Of a stretch of 64,000 bases of DNA, positions 1-8,148 are shown piece by piece (position 1 is the first letter of the stretch; each line of letters starts with the position of its first letter). This DNA comes from Chitinophagales bacterium (GTDB lineage Bacteria > Bacteroidota > Bacteroidia > Chitinophagales > Chitinophagaceae). The stretch is from contig JACJXQ010000008.1 of assembly GCA_020636495.1 (NCBI GenBank), forward strand, positions 3,224,001 to 3,288,000, given 5' to 3'. The notes under the pieces are model-generated. The model worked only from the letters and a program-made list of their open reading frames with translations, was not told where the DNA came from and made no database searches. The translations under genes were made by a program, and so were the position numbers.

Positions 1-606
1 TATCAGCACAATACCCGACATGAACATAGCGGCAATTTCAGTTTTATACACGAGGGAAACAAATGTTATCATCAATCCACCTGCAAAGAACAGTTTACCT
101 GCCAACCTGTGCGTATGTTTCCAGTTGTCATCGTTATTCAATGTCCATGGTATGCGTACACCTACAAAACGGTTAGGCCTGATGCTGTACATAACATTGC
201 CGATAAATATGAAGAACATTCCCGTGGCAGGCAGCACGATCTTATTGAACAACATACCATCAGGATTGATACCATTAATGATAATAGCCAATGAGATAAT
301 ACTCATGAACAAAACCGCCACAAAAGCTATTGTATCGAACATAGGTGGCTTAACACCATGTGTTCTTTTCTTATCTAACTTATGCGCGTTCACTACTACT
401 ATATAGGCTACAAGTGTAATTACTGTAACAATAATTGTTTGTACCAGCAAACCGTTCCTGTCGCCCCAGCCATTGGCTTGTCCGGACGCACCAAAGTGCA
501 AGGCTATGCGCGGAGGAAGTTCATTCCACACATAACCAAGATATGCCATCGGCACCAGCAATACTATCATTGCCAGTAGATGTCTAAGAGGATTTTTTGA
601 CTGCAT
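1..606 (-). CDS. sdpI: SdpI-like membrane immunity protein (partial)
   Basis: This polytopic membrane protein of the SdpI family begins at an ATG (606-604) and runs off the left edge after 202 codons, so only a short C-terminal end is missing compared with the roughly 207-residue Bacillus SdpI. The N-terminal part has the DUF1648 pattern (LPPRIALHFGASGQANGW, about residues 30-47) between membrane segments. The later part carries the SdpI signature NRFVGVRIPWTL, followed by W and THR. About six membrane segments are visible. It overlaps the upstream arsR-type gene by 23 bases, so the two form an sdpR-sdpI operon. In Bacillus the pair gives immunity to a killing factor and autoregulates; no toxin gene is visible here, so the actual role is inferred only. 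Confidence 0.85.
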   Translation of the reverse strand, partial: MQSKNPLRHLLAMIVLLVPMAYLGYVWNELPPRIALHFGASGQANGWGDRNGLLVQTIIVTVITLVAYIVVVNAHKLDKKRTHGVKPPMFDTIAFVAVLFMSIISLAIIINGINPDGMLFNKIVLPATGMFFIFIGNVMYSIRPNRFVGVRIPWTLNNDDNWKHTHRLAGKLFFAGGLMITFVSLVYKTEIAAMFMSGIVLI

Positions 607-883
607 GTGCTTTGAATTTTACGGTGTTCTCCGATTGAAATTGCAATACCCACTTTAGTATCTCGTCCACAACCGTGGTATTGAGGGAGTAGGTAATAAA
701 CTGGCCCGACTTGACGGAATTGATGAGACCGGCCTGCTTGAGTATATCCAGGTGGTGAGAGATGCTGGGCTTGGAGATATCGAAATGTTCCGCTATCTCG
801 CCAGCCGTCATATCCCGCACCTTCAGTAGCTCCAGTATCTCTCTGCGCGTCTGGTCGTTCAGTGCTTTAAAGAGATTGTTCAT
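584..883 (-). CDS. ArsR/SdpR-family transcriptional repressor
   Basis: This 99-residue winged-helix protein of the ArsR family, SdpR subtype, is a small dimeric DNA-binding repressor. Residues 1-75 form the HTH: NDQTRREILELL opens the fold and ISKPSISHHLDILKQAGLI is the recognition helix and wing region. It lacks the paired cysteines of metal-sensing ArsR proteins, which fits the SdpR rather than the ArsR/SmtB metal-sensor type. Its stop codon lies inside the start of the sdpI-like gene (23-base overlap), so the two are probably translationally coupled. A perfect 16-bp palindrome 22 bases before its ATG is a likely autoregulatory operator. Confidence 0.88.
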   Translation of the reverse strand: MNNLFKALNDQTRREILELLKVRDMTAGEIAEHFDISKPSISHHLDILKQAGLINSVKSGQFITYSLNTTVVDEILKWVLQFQSENTVKFKAHAVKKSS

Positions 884-901
884 ACAATTACCATATTTAG
901 T

Positions 902-939
902 TATTTAGATAATTATCTAATTAGTCAAATATCTAAATA
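902..939. promoter_or_regulatory. Candidate operator of the SdpR-like repressor
   Basis: A perfect 16-bp palindrome, TTAGATAATTATCTAA, occupies 905-920. A wider 9-bp inverted repeat, TATTTAGAT (902-910) and ATCTAAATA (931-939), surrounds it, giving three ATCTAA-type half sites. It lies just before the ArsR/SdpR start codon at 883. ArsR-family proteins usually bind AT-rich imperfect palindromes over their own promoter, so autoregulation is the likely function. The binding itself is inferred. Confidence 0.55.
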
Positions 940-1231
940 CTTTCTTGAACCACCAAATTTTTAACAAAAAAGTTTTGGGAGGGGGGGGAGATTATTCTGA
1001 GTTGCAAACAGAGGATGCTGGGGAGGGCTTATTGATTCGGTGACGACACCGATCAATGGGGAAAACCTATAAAAACAGAATCGGGATTAACCCCATACCC
1101 TCTGCATAATCTACAGCACTGCTCCATGGGCTTGGGGCTGAAGATATACTACCCCATGCAATTTTACCTGATAAATAATCTTCTACTATAGCCTTATCAG
1201 CATATTATTATCGTAGAATACAAGAAATGAA

Positions 1232-1254
1232 TATCTTTGTTAGTGAATACTAAC
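1232..1254 (+). promoter_or_regulatory. tetR promoter -7 box and TetR operator
   Basis: TATCTTTG at 1232-1239 matches the Bacteroidota -7 element TAnnTTTG. Directly after it, sharing its last base, is the inverted repeat GTTAGT-GAAT-ACTAAC (1239-1254), which ends five bases before the tetR ATG at 1259. A near-copy lies before the next gene at 1843-1858, which points to one regulator binding both. Autoregulation by the TetR protein is inferred. Confidence 0.65.
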
Positions 1255-1258
1255 TAAC

Positions 1259-1825
1259 ATGGATAGAAAAACCGAAATAATAGAAGCAGCTGCAAGGATA
1301 ATAGGTAGTGATGGCGTACAGGCCTTTACTACCAAAAGGCTAGCTGCTATGATCGGTATTTCTGAAGCTGCACTATATAGGTACTACAGCGGCAAAGACG
1401 AAATCATCCATAAAGTTTTCGAGCATTTTGAAGGTTTGATTGGTCAAAAAATTGCATCTATAGTTGTTGCAGAAATAAATGAGAAAGAAAAAATAGAGAC
1501 CATATTTGAGATACACAAACACATTTTCGAGGACTACCCCGAGCTGGTATTCCTTTTATTCTCCGAAGGTAGTTTTATAGACATTGCCGGACTCAGCCAA
1601 AAAATCAGCGAAATTCTGACCCGCAAATTTTCATTAATGGAATCCCTGATTCAGCAGGGACAAACAAACGGAACAATACGCAACGATATAGCAGCCTATG
1701 AGCTGGGCAAGGTGTTAATGGGCTATTTCCGCATGTACCTGCTACAGCTAAGGCTGGAAGGCAATATGAACAACCTGGATAAATACTGTAAAGACTTTTT
1801 TAAGACCATCAACAAGTTGATTTAA
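1259..1825 (+). CDS. TetR/AcrR-family transcriptional regulator
   Basis: This 188-residue one-component regulator has an N-terminal TetR HTH at residues 1-50 (AAARIIGSDGVQAFTTKRLA, then IGISEAALYRYYSGKDEII), where ALYRYY is the usual recognition-helix signature. The remaining 140 residues are an all-helical ligand-binding and dimerisation domain whose ligand cannot be read from sequence. It is the first gene of a rightward group with a DoxX-like protein, a membrane protein and a thioredoxin-fold protein. Closely similar operator sequences precede it and the next gene, so it likely controls itself and that redox-flavoured operon. Confidence 0.9.
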   Translation: MDRKTEIIEAAARIIGSDGVQAFTTKRLAAMIGISEAALYRYYSGKDEIIHKVFEHFEGLIGQKIASIVVAEINEKEKIETIFEIHKHIFEDYPELVFLLFSEGSFIDIAGLSQKISEILTRKFSLMESLIQQGQTNGTIRNDIAAYELGKVLMGYFRMYLLQLRLEGNMNNLDKYCKDFFKTINKLI

Positions 1826-1842
1826 AAAATTTGCAAATAATT

Positions 1843-1858
1843 GTTAGTGAACACTTAC
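1843..1858 (+). promoter_or_regulatory. Second TetR operator copy
   Basis: GTTAGTGAACACTTAC matches the tetR-proximal operator at 14 of 16 positions. It sits 36 bases before the ATG of the DoxX-like gene and upstream of a TATAAT-like stretch at about 1868. Two matching sites around one TetR gene suggest that the regulator represses both promoters. Confidence 0.6.
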
Positions 1859-1893
1859 CAACATAAAATATAATAATTAAACAAGTAGTAAAT

Positions 1894-2286
1894 ATGTCAA
1901 AAATCAAAACAGTTACGTATTGGCTGACTACAATAGTTATAGCAGCAGCATTTATTATAACAGGTATAGGCAATCTTGTACCGTTTCAACATATAGCAGC
2001 AGATATGGCGCACCTTGGGTATCCACCTTATTTTCAAATCATTCTTGGTATATGGAAGATACTGGCAGCCGTGGCCATATTACTACCTAAAGCAAAACGC
2101 CTGAAAGAATGGGCTTATGCCGGTATAATATTCGACCTGACAGGTGCTGCGTTTTCACGTTATAGCATGGGTGATGAAGCGGCAATGGTCATCATTCCAC
2201 TCATGATAGCAAGCCTGGCAAGCGCTTCGTGGATGTTACGCCCGAAAGGCAGAAAGTTACAATCATTAACACCAATCAATAAATAA
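1894..2286 (+). CDS. DoxX-like family membrane protein
   Basis: This 130-residue protein has four hydrophobic segments (about residues 8-28, 45-62, 72-90, 97-113) and the DoxX-like pattern: TGIGNLVPF after helix 1, then LGYPPYFQIILGIWKILAAVAILLP, and KEWAYAGIIFDLTGAAFSRY. DoxX-like proteins are small inner-membrane proteins often tied to thiol or redox stress. It lies 68 bases after tetR behind its own operator copy and is followed after one base by the next membrane protein. Substrate and mechanism are unknown. Confidence 0.8.
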   Translation: MSKIKTVTYWLTTIVIAAAFIITGIGNLVPFQHIAADMAHLGYPPYFQIILGIWKILAAVAILLPKAKRLKEWAYAGIIFDLTGAAFSRYSMGDEAAMVIIPLMIASLASASWMLRPKGRKLQSLTPINK

Positions 2287-2287
2287 C

Positions 2288-2797
2288 ATGCTTCCAATAA
2301 TAGTATTAGCCATACAATGTATTCTGAGCCTGATCATCTTTTTTGCACTGGCTAAATGGTACCTGATTCCGCGCATCACTCAAGACAATAAAATGAAGAT
2401 GTTCGCATTTTTACTTATCATCAACATCTTTAGATATCTGCCCATGTCTTTATATATGCCGGGACAGGTTGCTACTGATTTTCCTGAAGACGTAAAAGCA
2501 GTAATCGTATATGGCGACCTGCTATCCTGCATACTGGCACTATCGACACTCTATATGCTTAGGATGCAATACAAAACTGCAACTGTTCTTGGATGGGTAT
2601 TCTCTATCATTAGCATAACAGATATGATATTGGCACTATCAGTAGCTATGTATGAGAAAGTATACGAATTGCATCTGGGTGTAAATTACTTCACAGTAGT
2701 AGTATACGTTCCGCTATTGATGATAGTACAGGCTTTGATTCTAAAAATATTACTAAACAAAAACATACCTGATGCAGCTATTAAAACAAGGGGATAA
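2288..2797 (+). CDS. Hypothetical multi-pass membrane protein
   Basis: This 169-residue protein has about five hydrophobic segments (residues 3-22, 36-55, 75-95, 103-122, 135-157). I recognise no family. It starts one base after the DoxX-like stop codon and overlaps the following thioredoxin-fold gene by 26 bases, so it is certainly part of this operon and probably acts in the same membrane or redox context. The function is unknown. Confidence 0.7.
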   Translation: MLPIIVLAIQCILSLIIFFALAKWYLIPRITQDNKMKMFAFLLIINIFRYLPMSLYMPGQVATDFPEDVKAVIVYGDLLSCILALSTLYMLRMQYKTATVLGWVFSIISITDMILALSVAMYEKVYELHLGVNYFTVVVYVPLLMIVQALILKILLNKNIPDAAIKTRG

Positions 2798-3314
2798 TGC
2801 ACCTGTATTAATAACAAAAGACCTGTATGGTAAGGAATATAAAACAGGCAAAAACGACAACTGGACATTTTTATCTTTTCATCGCTTTTCGGCATGCCCG
2901 TTTTGCAATACCCGCACACATGAATTAAAGATGGCCTACCCAAAATTCAAGGAGCAGAACATAGAGATATACAGCATATGGCCGTCAACAGCAGAAAGCA
3001 TGAAAGAGTATATTAATAATGATCAGGGCAGCTTTCCGCTGATACCGGATAAGCAGCAAATACTATTTGAAGCCTATGTTGTTACGCATCGCTCTGCAGT
3101 ATCAGCACTGCGCCTTTTAGCAAAACCTTTGTTGATGACAAAGGCTATGAAAAACACCAAAAAGAATATGCGTATAGATGGTGTGGTAGATTTGCACCCG
3201 GCAAATTTTTTGGTTAATCCTGATGGAGTAATAGTGCTGGCACATTATGGCAAACACTATGCAGACCACCTACCGTTGCAAGAAATATTTGCAGCAAGAA
3301 ATACATTTGCGTAA
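2772..3314 (+). CDS. Peroxiredoxin-like thioredoxin-fold protein
   Basis: This 180-residue protein is similar to the AhpC/TSA-like group of the thioredoxin superfamily. The N-terminal beta strands lead to FLSFHRFSACPFCNTRTHEL, whose CPFC at about residues 42-45 stands where the peroxidatic or redox-active cysteine is expected. A cis-Pro-type turn is suggested by HPANFLVNPDGVIVLAHYG near residues 143-160. It has no signal peptide, so it is probably cytoplasmic. It ends the tetR-controlled operon, 26 bases overlapping the membrane gene, and is followed by a strong terminator. A thiol-disulfide or peroxide-reducing role is inferred. Confidence 0.75.
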   Translation: MQLLKQGDNAPVLITKDLYGKEYKTGKNDNWTFLSFHRFSACPFCNTRTHELKMAYPKFKEQNIEIYSIWPSTAESMKEYINNDQGSFPLIPDKQQILFEAYVVTHRSAVSALRLLAKPLLMTKAMKNTKKNMRIDGVVDLHPANFLVNPDGVIVLAHYGKHYADHLPLQEIFAARNTFA

Positions 3315-3344
3315 ATCAATAAGTATTTAGGTAAAAACAAAAAA

Positions 3345-3371
3345 GGCGCTGAACAATCAGCGCCTTTTTTT
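3345..3371. terminator. Bidirectional intrinsic terminator
   Basis: GGCGCTGA (3345-3352), loop ACAA, TCAGCGCC (3357-3364) and seven T follow, with an A run on the other side. It serves the peroxiredoxin operon from the left and fbp from the right. Confidence 0.9.
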
Positions 3372-3393
3372 ATTAAAAGTTATATAGTCTTGA

Positions 3394-4404
3394 TTAACCT
3401 TTTACAAAGCTCAGCGCCTTTTCTACCATATTCTTCGAACCGATGAATATAGGTACACGCTGGTGCAGTTCTGTAGGTTGTACATCCAGTATCCTTTCTT
3501 TACCTGTAGTAGCCACACCGCCTGCAGCTTCCATCAGGAAACCCATAGGGTTGCACTCGTATTGCAGGCGCAGTTTACCATTGGCGTTCTTCTTATCTGC
3601 CGGGTACATGAATATACCGCCTTTTATCAGCGTACGGTGCATATCTGCCACCATTGAGCCTATGTAACGATGTGAGAACGGGCGGCCTTCTGCCTTGTTA
3701 TCCTCCATGCAGTAATCAAGGTATGCTTTCATGCCATCGTCATACTTGCAGGTATTGCCCTGGTTCACAGAATATATCTTACCGTCCTCTTTACATTTCA
3801 TATCAGGATGAGACAGGCAAAACTCACCAATTGAAGGCTCCAGCGTAAAACCATTCACGCCAAACCTTGTAGCATATACCAGCATGGTACTGCTGCCATA
3901 TATCACATAGCCCGCTGTCATCAGCTTGTTGCCCGGCTGCAGAAAATCTTCTTTAGTACATGGACCACCCAGCGGGCTTACACGCTTGTACACAGAAAAT
4001 ATAGTACCTATAGAAGCATTTACGTCGATATTAGAAGAACCATCCAGCGGGTCGAACAATACCACGTATTTTGAATTCATTGAAAATTCGTCGTCGAAAG
4101 CGATGAAATCATCATTCTCTTCAGAAGCAATACCCGCACAGTCAGCACTGTTGCGCAACACACTGATCAGTGCCTCGTCGGCAAACACGTCCAGCTTCAT
4201 TTGTTCCTCACCCTGCACATTGGTAGCGCCATGCTGGCCCAGTATATCTACCAGTCCTGCCTTCAGCACTTGTTTATTGATGATCTTACAGGCCAGGCCT
4301 ATATCCCTGAGTATGGCCGATAACTCGCCTGTTGCCTGGGGAAACCTTCTTGTTTCCTGGATAGTGAACTCGTCCAGGGGCATTAATCTTCTTTGCTGCT
4401 TCAT
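3394..4404 (-). CDS. fbp: Fructose-1,6-bisphosphatase class I
   Basis: This 336-residue cytoplasmic enzyme hydrolyses fructose 1,6-bisphosphate to fructose 6-phosphate in gluconeogenesis. The metal-binding acidic residues occur as EENDD (near residue 95) and FDPLDGSSNID (116-126). The substrate-binding end has GKLRLQYECNPM near residue 275. Length and motif order are those of the class I family. It is a single-gene unit sharing a bidirectional terminator with the preceding operon; TAATTTTG (4428-4435 on the complementary strand) is a plausible -7 box. The counteracting glycolytic enzyme PfkA is encoded 9 kb away. Confidence 0.97.
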   Translation of the reverse strand: MKQQRRLMPLDEFTIQETRRFPQATGELSAILRDIGLACKIINKQVLKAGLVDILGQHGATNVQGEEQMKLDVFADEALISVLRNSADCAGIASEENDDFIAFDDEFSMNSKYVVLFDPLDGSSNIDVNASIGTIFSVYKRVSPLGGPCTKEDFLQPGNKLMTAGYVIYGSSTMLVYATRFGVNGFTLEPSIGEFCLSHPDMKCKEDGKIYSVNQGNTCKYDDGMKAYLDYCMEDNKAEGRPFSHRYIGSMVADMHRTLIKGGIFMYPADKKNANGKLRLQYECNPMGFLMEAAGGVATTGKERILDVQPTELHQRVPIFIGSKNMVEKALSFVKG

Positions 4405-4552
4405 ATATAAATATTACAATGTGGCTGCAAAATTAAGAAACGCAGCCCGATAATCATTTACTTAAATTAATATACCTTACAGCGGCCAAAAGGTTTACTT
4501 TACAATATATAGAAGCTACCTTTGCGAAGCCAATAAACACAAGCGCGAGGGC

Positions 4553-5494
4553 GTGGTACAATATTTCAAAAATATCAATCGTCAGACCCAGGAGGTACAG
4601 GGGCCGGAAGGCGCCAACTGGATCAATGTGACGCCACCCTTCCAGGAGAATGAGATCAACAACCTCTCAGAGCACCTGCACATTCCACGCGACCTGCTGA
4701 CGGATACACTGGATATAGAAGAACGTGCCCGTTATGAAGAAGAGGACGGCGTAAAGCTCATTATCCTGAAAACCCCGGTAGAGAATAAATCGCTGAACGA
4801 AAGTGACGCCGATTATGTGACCATACCCATATCTATTATCATTACCGAGCGCAACCAGGTAATTACGGTCAACTCGTTTGAGAACGTTGCCATACGCCGT
4901 TTTCTGAACACTTTTGCCAAGCGCCACCCTGAGCGCCCTAATATGATGGTGCTGAAGATATTCGAGAAGGTGGTCATGGACTTTATCGAAGTGCTGAAAG
5001 AGATCAACCACCGTCGTAACATACTGGAACAGAAACTGTATGACAGTAACCGTAACGAGGAACTGCTGTACCTGATGCGTGTGCAAAAGAGCCTGGTGTA
5101 CTTTGTAACGGCGCTGCGCAGCAACGAGTTACTGCTGATGAAAATGGAGCGCACCAATTTTCTTAATTGCGACGAGGAAGAACGCGAATTGCTGAGTGAC
5201 CTTGTCATCGAGTTCTCACAGGCGCATGAAATGGCGAATACATATACCAACATCCTCAACAGTACCATGGATGCCTTTGCCAGCATCATCAACAATAATA
5301 TGAACCTGGTAATGAAACGCCTTACCAGTATCACGATACTTATATCATTACCTACGCTCATAGCTAGCTTTTATGGCATGAACGTGCCCATACCCTACCA
5401 GGAGGGGCATTTCAGCTTTTACATCCCGGTTATCCTATCGCTTATCGTATCCACTGTTATGACGTTGTATTTCAACAAAAAACGCTGGTTCTGA
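4553..5494 (+). CDS. corA: CorA-family divalent cation transporter
   Basis: This 313-residue CorA-type channel has a cytoplasmic alpha/beta and long-helix domain at residues 1-245 and two C-terminal membrane helices (about 255-275 and 290-308). The first helix ends in the hallmark YGMN, here followed by VP rather than the common F. The loop then contains acidic QEGHF. It should take up Mg2+ or related divalent ions. The chosen start is GTG at 4553 because it gives the full N-terminus; TACCTTTG at 4517-4524 fits a -7 promoter box. A Nudix gene follows one base after its stop codon. Confidence 0.92.
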   Translation: MVQYFKNINRQTQEVQGPEGANWINVTPPFQENEINNLSEHLHIPRDLLTDTLDIEERARYEEEDGVKLIILKTPVENKSLNESDADYVTIPISIIITERNQVITVNSFENVAIRRFLNTFAKRHPERPNMMVLKIFEKVVMDFIEVLKEINHRRNILEQKLYDSNRNEELLYLMRVQKSLVYFVTALRSNELLLMKMERTNFLNCDEEERELLSDLVIEFSQAHEMANTYTNILNSTMDAFASIINNNMNLVMKRLTSITILISLPTLIASFYGMNVPIPYQEGHFSFYIPVILSLIVSTVMTLYFNKKRWF

Positions 5495-5495
5495 T

Positions 5496-5918
5496 ATGAG
5501 TAGCGGCAAACGTTTCAACATACGCGTGTATGGCATATGGATGCTCGAAGGCCGTGTACTGGTGAATGAAGAGACCATCCGGAATAAGAACTACATCAAA
5601 TTTATTGGCGGCGGGCTGGAATATGGGGAGGGTGTCATTAACTGCCTGCACCGGGAGTGGAAAGAAGAGCTGAACCTGGATATAAAAGTGCTGGAACATT
5701 TTTACACTACCGAGTTCTTCCAGGAATCTTATTTCGACGAATCGCAGGTGATAAGTATCTACTACCTGGTAGAGCCCCTGCATCCTGACCCATATATCAT
5801 CAATACCAACCCTCAGGAATATACACACTGGATAAAAGTAGAGGACATTACCCCAGATACTTTCAGTCTGCCGATAGACAAGGTTGTGGGCAAAAAGCTG
5901 CGCGAACGTTTCTTATAA
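5496..5918 (+). CDS. Nudix hydrolase
   Basis: This 140-residue protein has a Nudix box at about residues 39-60 matching Gx5Ex7REuxEE (GGLEYGE, seven residues, REWKEE), with Asn replacing the usual Gly after the second Glu pair. It hydrolyses a nucleoside diphosphate linked to another moiety; the substrate cannot be assigned. The start follows the corA stop by one base, so the two are almost certainly cotranscribed. No signal peptide is present. Confidence 0.88.
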   Translation: MSSGKRFNIRVYGIWMLEGRVLVNEETIRNKNYIKFIGGGLEYGEGVINCLHREWKEELNLDIKVLEHFYTTEFFQESYFDESQVISIYYLVEPLHPDPYIINTNPQEYTHWIKVEDITPDTFSLPIDKVVGKKLRERFL

Positions 5919-5990
5919 AACATTGTTAAATACCTCTACTTGCCACTCAGTTAGCATGGTATTTGTTTTTATATCTGTAAAAAGACAATT

Positions 5991-6305
5991 ATGAACAAAC
6001 TACAATTACTGGCTACGGCTGCTTTGGTAGCAATATCAGCACAAGGTTTCGCGCAGGAAAAGACTGCCGTAAGGGCTTCTGAAATAGCAAGCCCTGCTCA
6101 AACAAAAGCGAACAGCAATATGGCAGACGCGGCCAAAGCCCAAACTGTTGCTGTTGAAAATTATGAGGCTATGGATAGAATGCAAAGGGATGAGCGCATG
6201 AGAAGCACCCTGCATACTGATACGAGGCCGGGGACTGCGCCTGCTAATATAACAATGGCTGCAACACAACCTCAAACAGCTGTAAGCTATAGTATAAGTA
6301 AATAA
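5991..6305 (+). CDS. Small exported protein, unknown function
   Basis: This 104-residue protein has a clear Sec signal peptide (MNKLQLLATAALVAISAQGFA, cleavage likely before QEK). The mature part is Ala-, Thr- and Met-rich, low in complexity, and contains no family I recognise. It is probably periplasmic or surface exposed. It is followed by a long perfect hairpin at 6316-6348. Real coding is supported by the signal peptide and the good spacing, but the function is unknown. Confidence 0.65.
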   Translation: MNKLQLLATAALVAISAQGFAQEKTAVRASEIASPAQTKANSNMADAAKAQTVAVENYEAMDRMQRDERMRSTLHTDTRPGTAPANITMAATQPQTAVSYSISK

Positions 6306-6315
6306 GTATTTAAAG

Positions 6316-6348
6316 ACTTTGGTAGAGGTATAGTACCTCTACCAAAGT
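6316..6348 (+). terminator. Perfect 15-bp hairpin after the exported protein
   Basis: ACTTTGGTAGAGGTA (6316-6330), a three-base loop TAG, and the exact complement (6334-6348). No T run follows, so termination may be weak; it could also protect the 3' end. Confidence 0.6.
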
Positions 6349-6416
6349 AAAATTGACTATTGTATTGAATAATTATTGTTTCAATTAACCGATATTTGTG
6401 CTTCAATCAATAAAGT

Positions 6417-6656
6417 ATGATTCGGAGTTACAACCTGCTGTTTTTAGTATTATCTGCTGCTATCTTATCTACAGGATGCGCAAGTATGATCGTTGCAGAA
6501 GATAATACCCCAACTGGCAGCAATACTAATTTTCCGGCTTCTTCCACTTCACCACAAAGCAATAATACCCAGCCACCCACCAACATGTCAATCGACGTAA
6601 AAAGTTCGAATGTAAAAGACGTATCACCTTCTAATGAGAAAGTGATATTAGAGTAA
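6417..6656 (+). CDS. Small lipoprotein, Ser/Thr/Pro-rich
   Basis: This 79-residue protein has a lipoprotein signal peptide ending in LSTGC (Cys21). The mature part is a flexible Thr/Ser/Asn/Pro-rich segment with no fold I recognise. It should be lipid-anchored in the inner or outer membrane. It stands between two convergent units, 22 bases before the end of recR on the other strand. The function is unknown. Confidence 0.6.
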   Translation: MIRSYNLLFLVLSAAILSTGCASMIVAEDNTPTGSNTNFPASSTSPQSNNTQPPTNMSIDVKSSNVKDVSPSNEKVILE

Positions 6657-6678
6657 CTATCAACAGGCGCAATTCCTG

Positions 6679-7302
6679 TTATCCCTTCATACTTACATAA
6701 TTCTCAATAGGCAGGCGTTTGGCAATACTACGCGCCAGTGTCATTTCATCTGCATACTCCAGCTCACCACCAAAGGCTATGCCACGTGCGATCGTGGTAA
6801 TATTCACCGGCAGATCCTTCATCTGGCGGGCTATGTAATATACTGTCGTATCACCCTCAATAGTAGGGCTCAAAGCCATGATCAGCTCTTCCACACCATT
6901 TTTCTCCACCCGCTCGTGCAACGATACAATATTCAGTTGTTCGGGGCCGATACCATCCAGCGGGGAAAGGATACCGCCCAGCAGGTGGTACAGCCCGTTA
7001 TATTGTTGGGTACTCTCTATGGCTATCACGTCACGGATGCTCTCTACAACACATACCTGTGTATGGTTACGGCCTTTATTAGCACATATCTCGCACAGCT
7101 CACTATCAGATACATTGTGGCAGGATTTACAGAACTTGATCTCGTGCCGCATACGCGATATGGCTTCCGTAAAAGCGTCTACCTCTTCGGTCTCTTTTTT
7201 CAGTAAATGCAGCACCATGCGCAGGGCGGTTTTTTTGCCTATGCCCGGCAGTTTGGCAAATTCATTTACTGCGTCCTCTATCAGCTTCGAAGAAAAAACC
7301 AT
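6679..7302 (-). CDS. recR: Recombination protein RecR
   Basis: This 207-residue RecR works with RecF and RecO in loading RecA at gaps. The order is the N-terminal helix-hairpin-helix (LPGIGKKTALRM, about 18-29), the four-cysteine zinc motif (CKSC...CEIC, about 57-72), and the Toprim domain (VVESIRDVIAIE, then ALSPTIEGDTTVYYI). Length is typical. It is transcribed leftwards and is separated from the upstream T9SS protein gene by a strong terminator, so it appears to have its own promoter. Confidence 0.97.
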   Translation of the reverse strand: MVFSSKLIEDAVNEFAKLPGIGKKTALRMVLHLLKKETEEVDAFTEAISRMRHEIKFCKSCHNVSDSELCEICANKGRNHTQVCVVESIRDVIAIESTQQYNGLYHLLGGILSPLDGIGPEQLNIVSLHERVEKNGVEELIMALSPTIEGDTTVYYIARQMKDLPVNITTIARGIAFGGELEYADEMTLARSIAKRLPIENYVSMKG

Positions 7303-7328
7303 GTTGCTAAGTTACATGTAGTACACAA

Positions 7329-7357
7329 AAAAGCCCTGTAAAATTTACAGGGCTTTT
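7329..7357. terminator. Intrinsic terminator of the T9SS cargo gene
   Basis: A nearly perfect palindrome, with arms AAAAGCCCTGTAAA (7329-7342) and TTTACAGGGCTTTT (7344-7357), lies between the T9SS protein stop (7378) and recR start (7302). It can work in both directions. Confidence 0.88.
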
Positions 7358-7377
7358 AGAAATTATGTTATTCAATA

Positions 7378-8148
7378 TTATTGAATGGTCAGTTTACCTG
7401 TTGTCAGGTCGCTGCCCACATACAACTGGTAAACATATATACCGCTGCGCAGTTTGTCTGTATCAACACGGAAATTGTGCTGTCCGGCATTCATTGTGCC
7501 TTTGTCAACATTCAGAACAGTACGGCCTGTAACGTCTAACACAACCAATTTAACAGTAGCAGGAGAATTGTTTTCGAAAGCAACCTGGGTATAGTATGAA
7601 GCAGGGTTAGGGAATACCTTAACACTGTTTGCACCAACACCCTGGATATCTTCTATACCAACTGTTTTTTTCCACAGGAAAGTAGCGCAAGCCCTGTTGT
7701 TAGAAGTGCTGATCGGAGTCATATTAGGGTCTGCGATGGTATCACCCTGGGGTCCTCTTGGAAATGCGAAGAAGCAGAAAGTCCTTTGAGAGTCAGCAGC
7801 ACCGGTATAATTGCTTGGAGTAAGGCCCGTAAATGTAATATGTAAAGTATCTCCTGTTTTCAAAGGCTTATGGTACCTTAACCAAGTAGTACCGCTCTGG
7901 CCACCAATAGACAGGTTTACCAGGCTGTTTTGTATAGCCATATACCATAAAATACTGTCTCCGGTGTATTTTATAGAATCTGGACCTAGGTTCGTAACAA
8001 TTGCATCTACGTTGAAAGAGCCGCCGGCTGTCAGGATAGTAGAAGAGGTCGGGCTAGCCAGAGTAACCTTTATGTCAGATGTTCTCTGAGCAAAGGAGTT
8101 TGCTGCAAATGCAACAAATAAGATCATTAATAAGTAAATACGCTTCAT
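7378..8148 (-). CDS. Secreted protein with type IX sorting domain
   Basis: This 256-residue protein has a signal peptide (MKRIYLLMILFVAFAANSFA), a beta-rich central domain resembling CARDB/Ig-like modules (VTNLGPDSIKYTGDSILWY near residues 51-69, then a long Thr-rich part), and a C-terminal Por secretion-system sorting domain of about 75 residues. The sorting domain shows VFPNPAS, VLDVTGRTV, LRSGIYVYQL and a final GKLTIQ. Such proteins cross the outer membrane by the type IX system and are anchored or released. TATCTTTA upstream is a near -7 box. The carried activity is unknown. Confidence 0.9.
   Translation of the reverse strand: MKRIYLLMILFVAFAANSFAQRTSDIKVTLASPTSSTILTAGGSFNVDAIVTNLGPDSIKYTGDSILWYMAIQNSLVNLSIGGQSGTTWLRYHKPLKTGDTLHITFTGLTPSNYTGAADSQRTFCFFAFPRGPQGDTIADPNMTPISTSNNRACATFLWKKTVGIEDIQGVGANSVKVFPNPASYYTQVAFENNSPATVKLVVLDVTGRTVLNVDKGTMNAGQHNFRVDTDKLRSGIYVYQLYVGSDLTTGKLTIQ

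Larger units (their letters stand above)
884..1258. other. Divergent intergenic region, no gene seen
   Basis: These 375 bases separate the leftward sdpR-sdpI pair from the rightward tetR operon. The left end holds the SdpR operator and the right end the tetR promoter and operator. In between I see only one modest stem-loop (arms 1032-1042 and 1047-1056, one bulged T, loop ACGA) with no following T run, and a run of eight or more G around 980. No open frame, tRNA or known riboswitch pattern is apparent. Confidence 0.5.
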
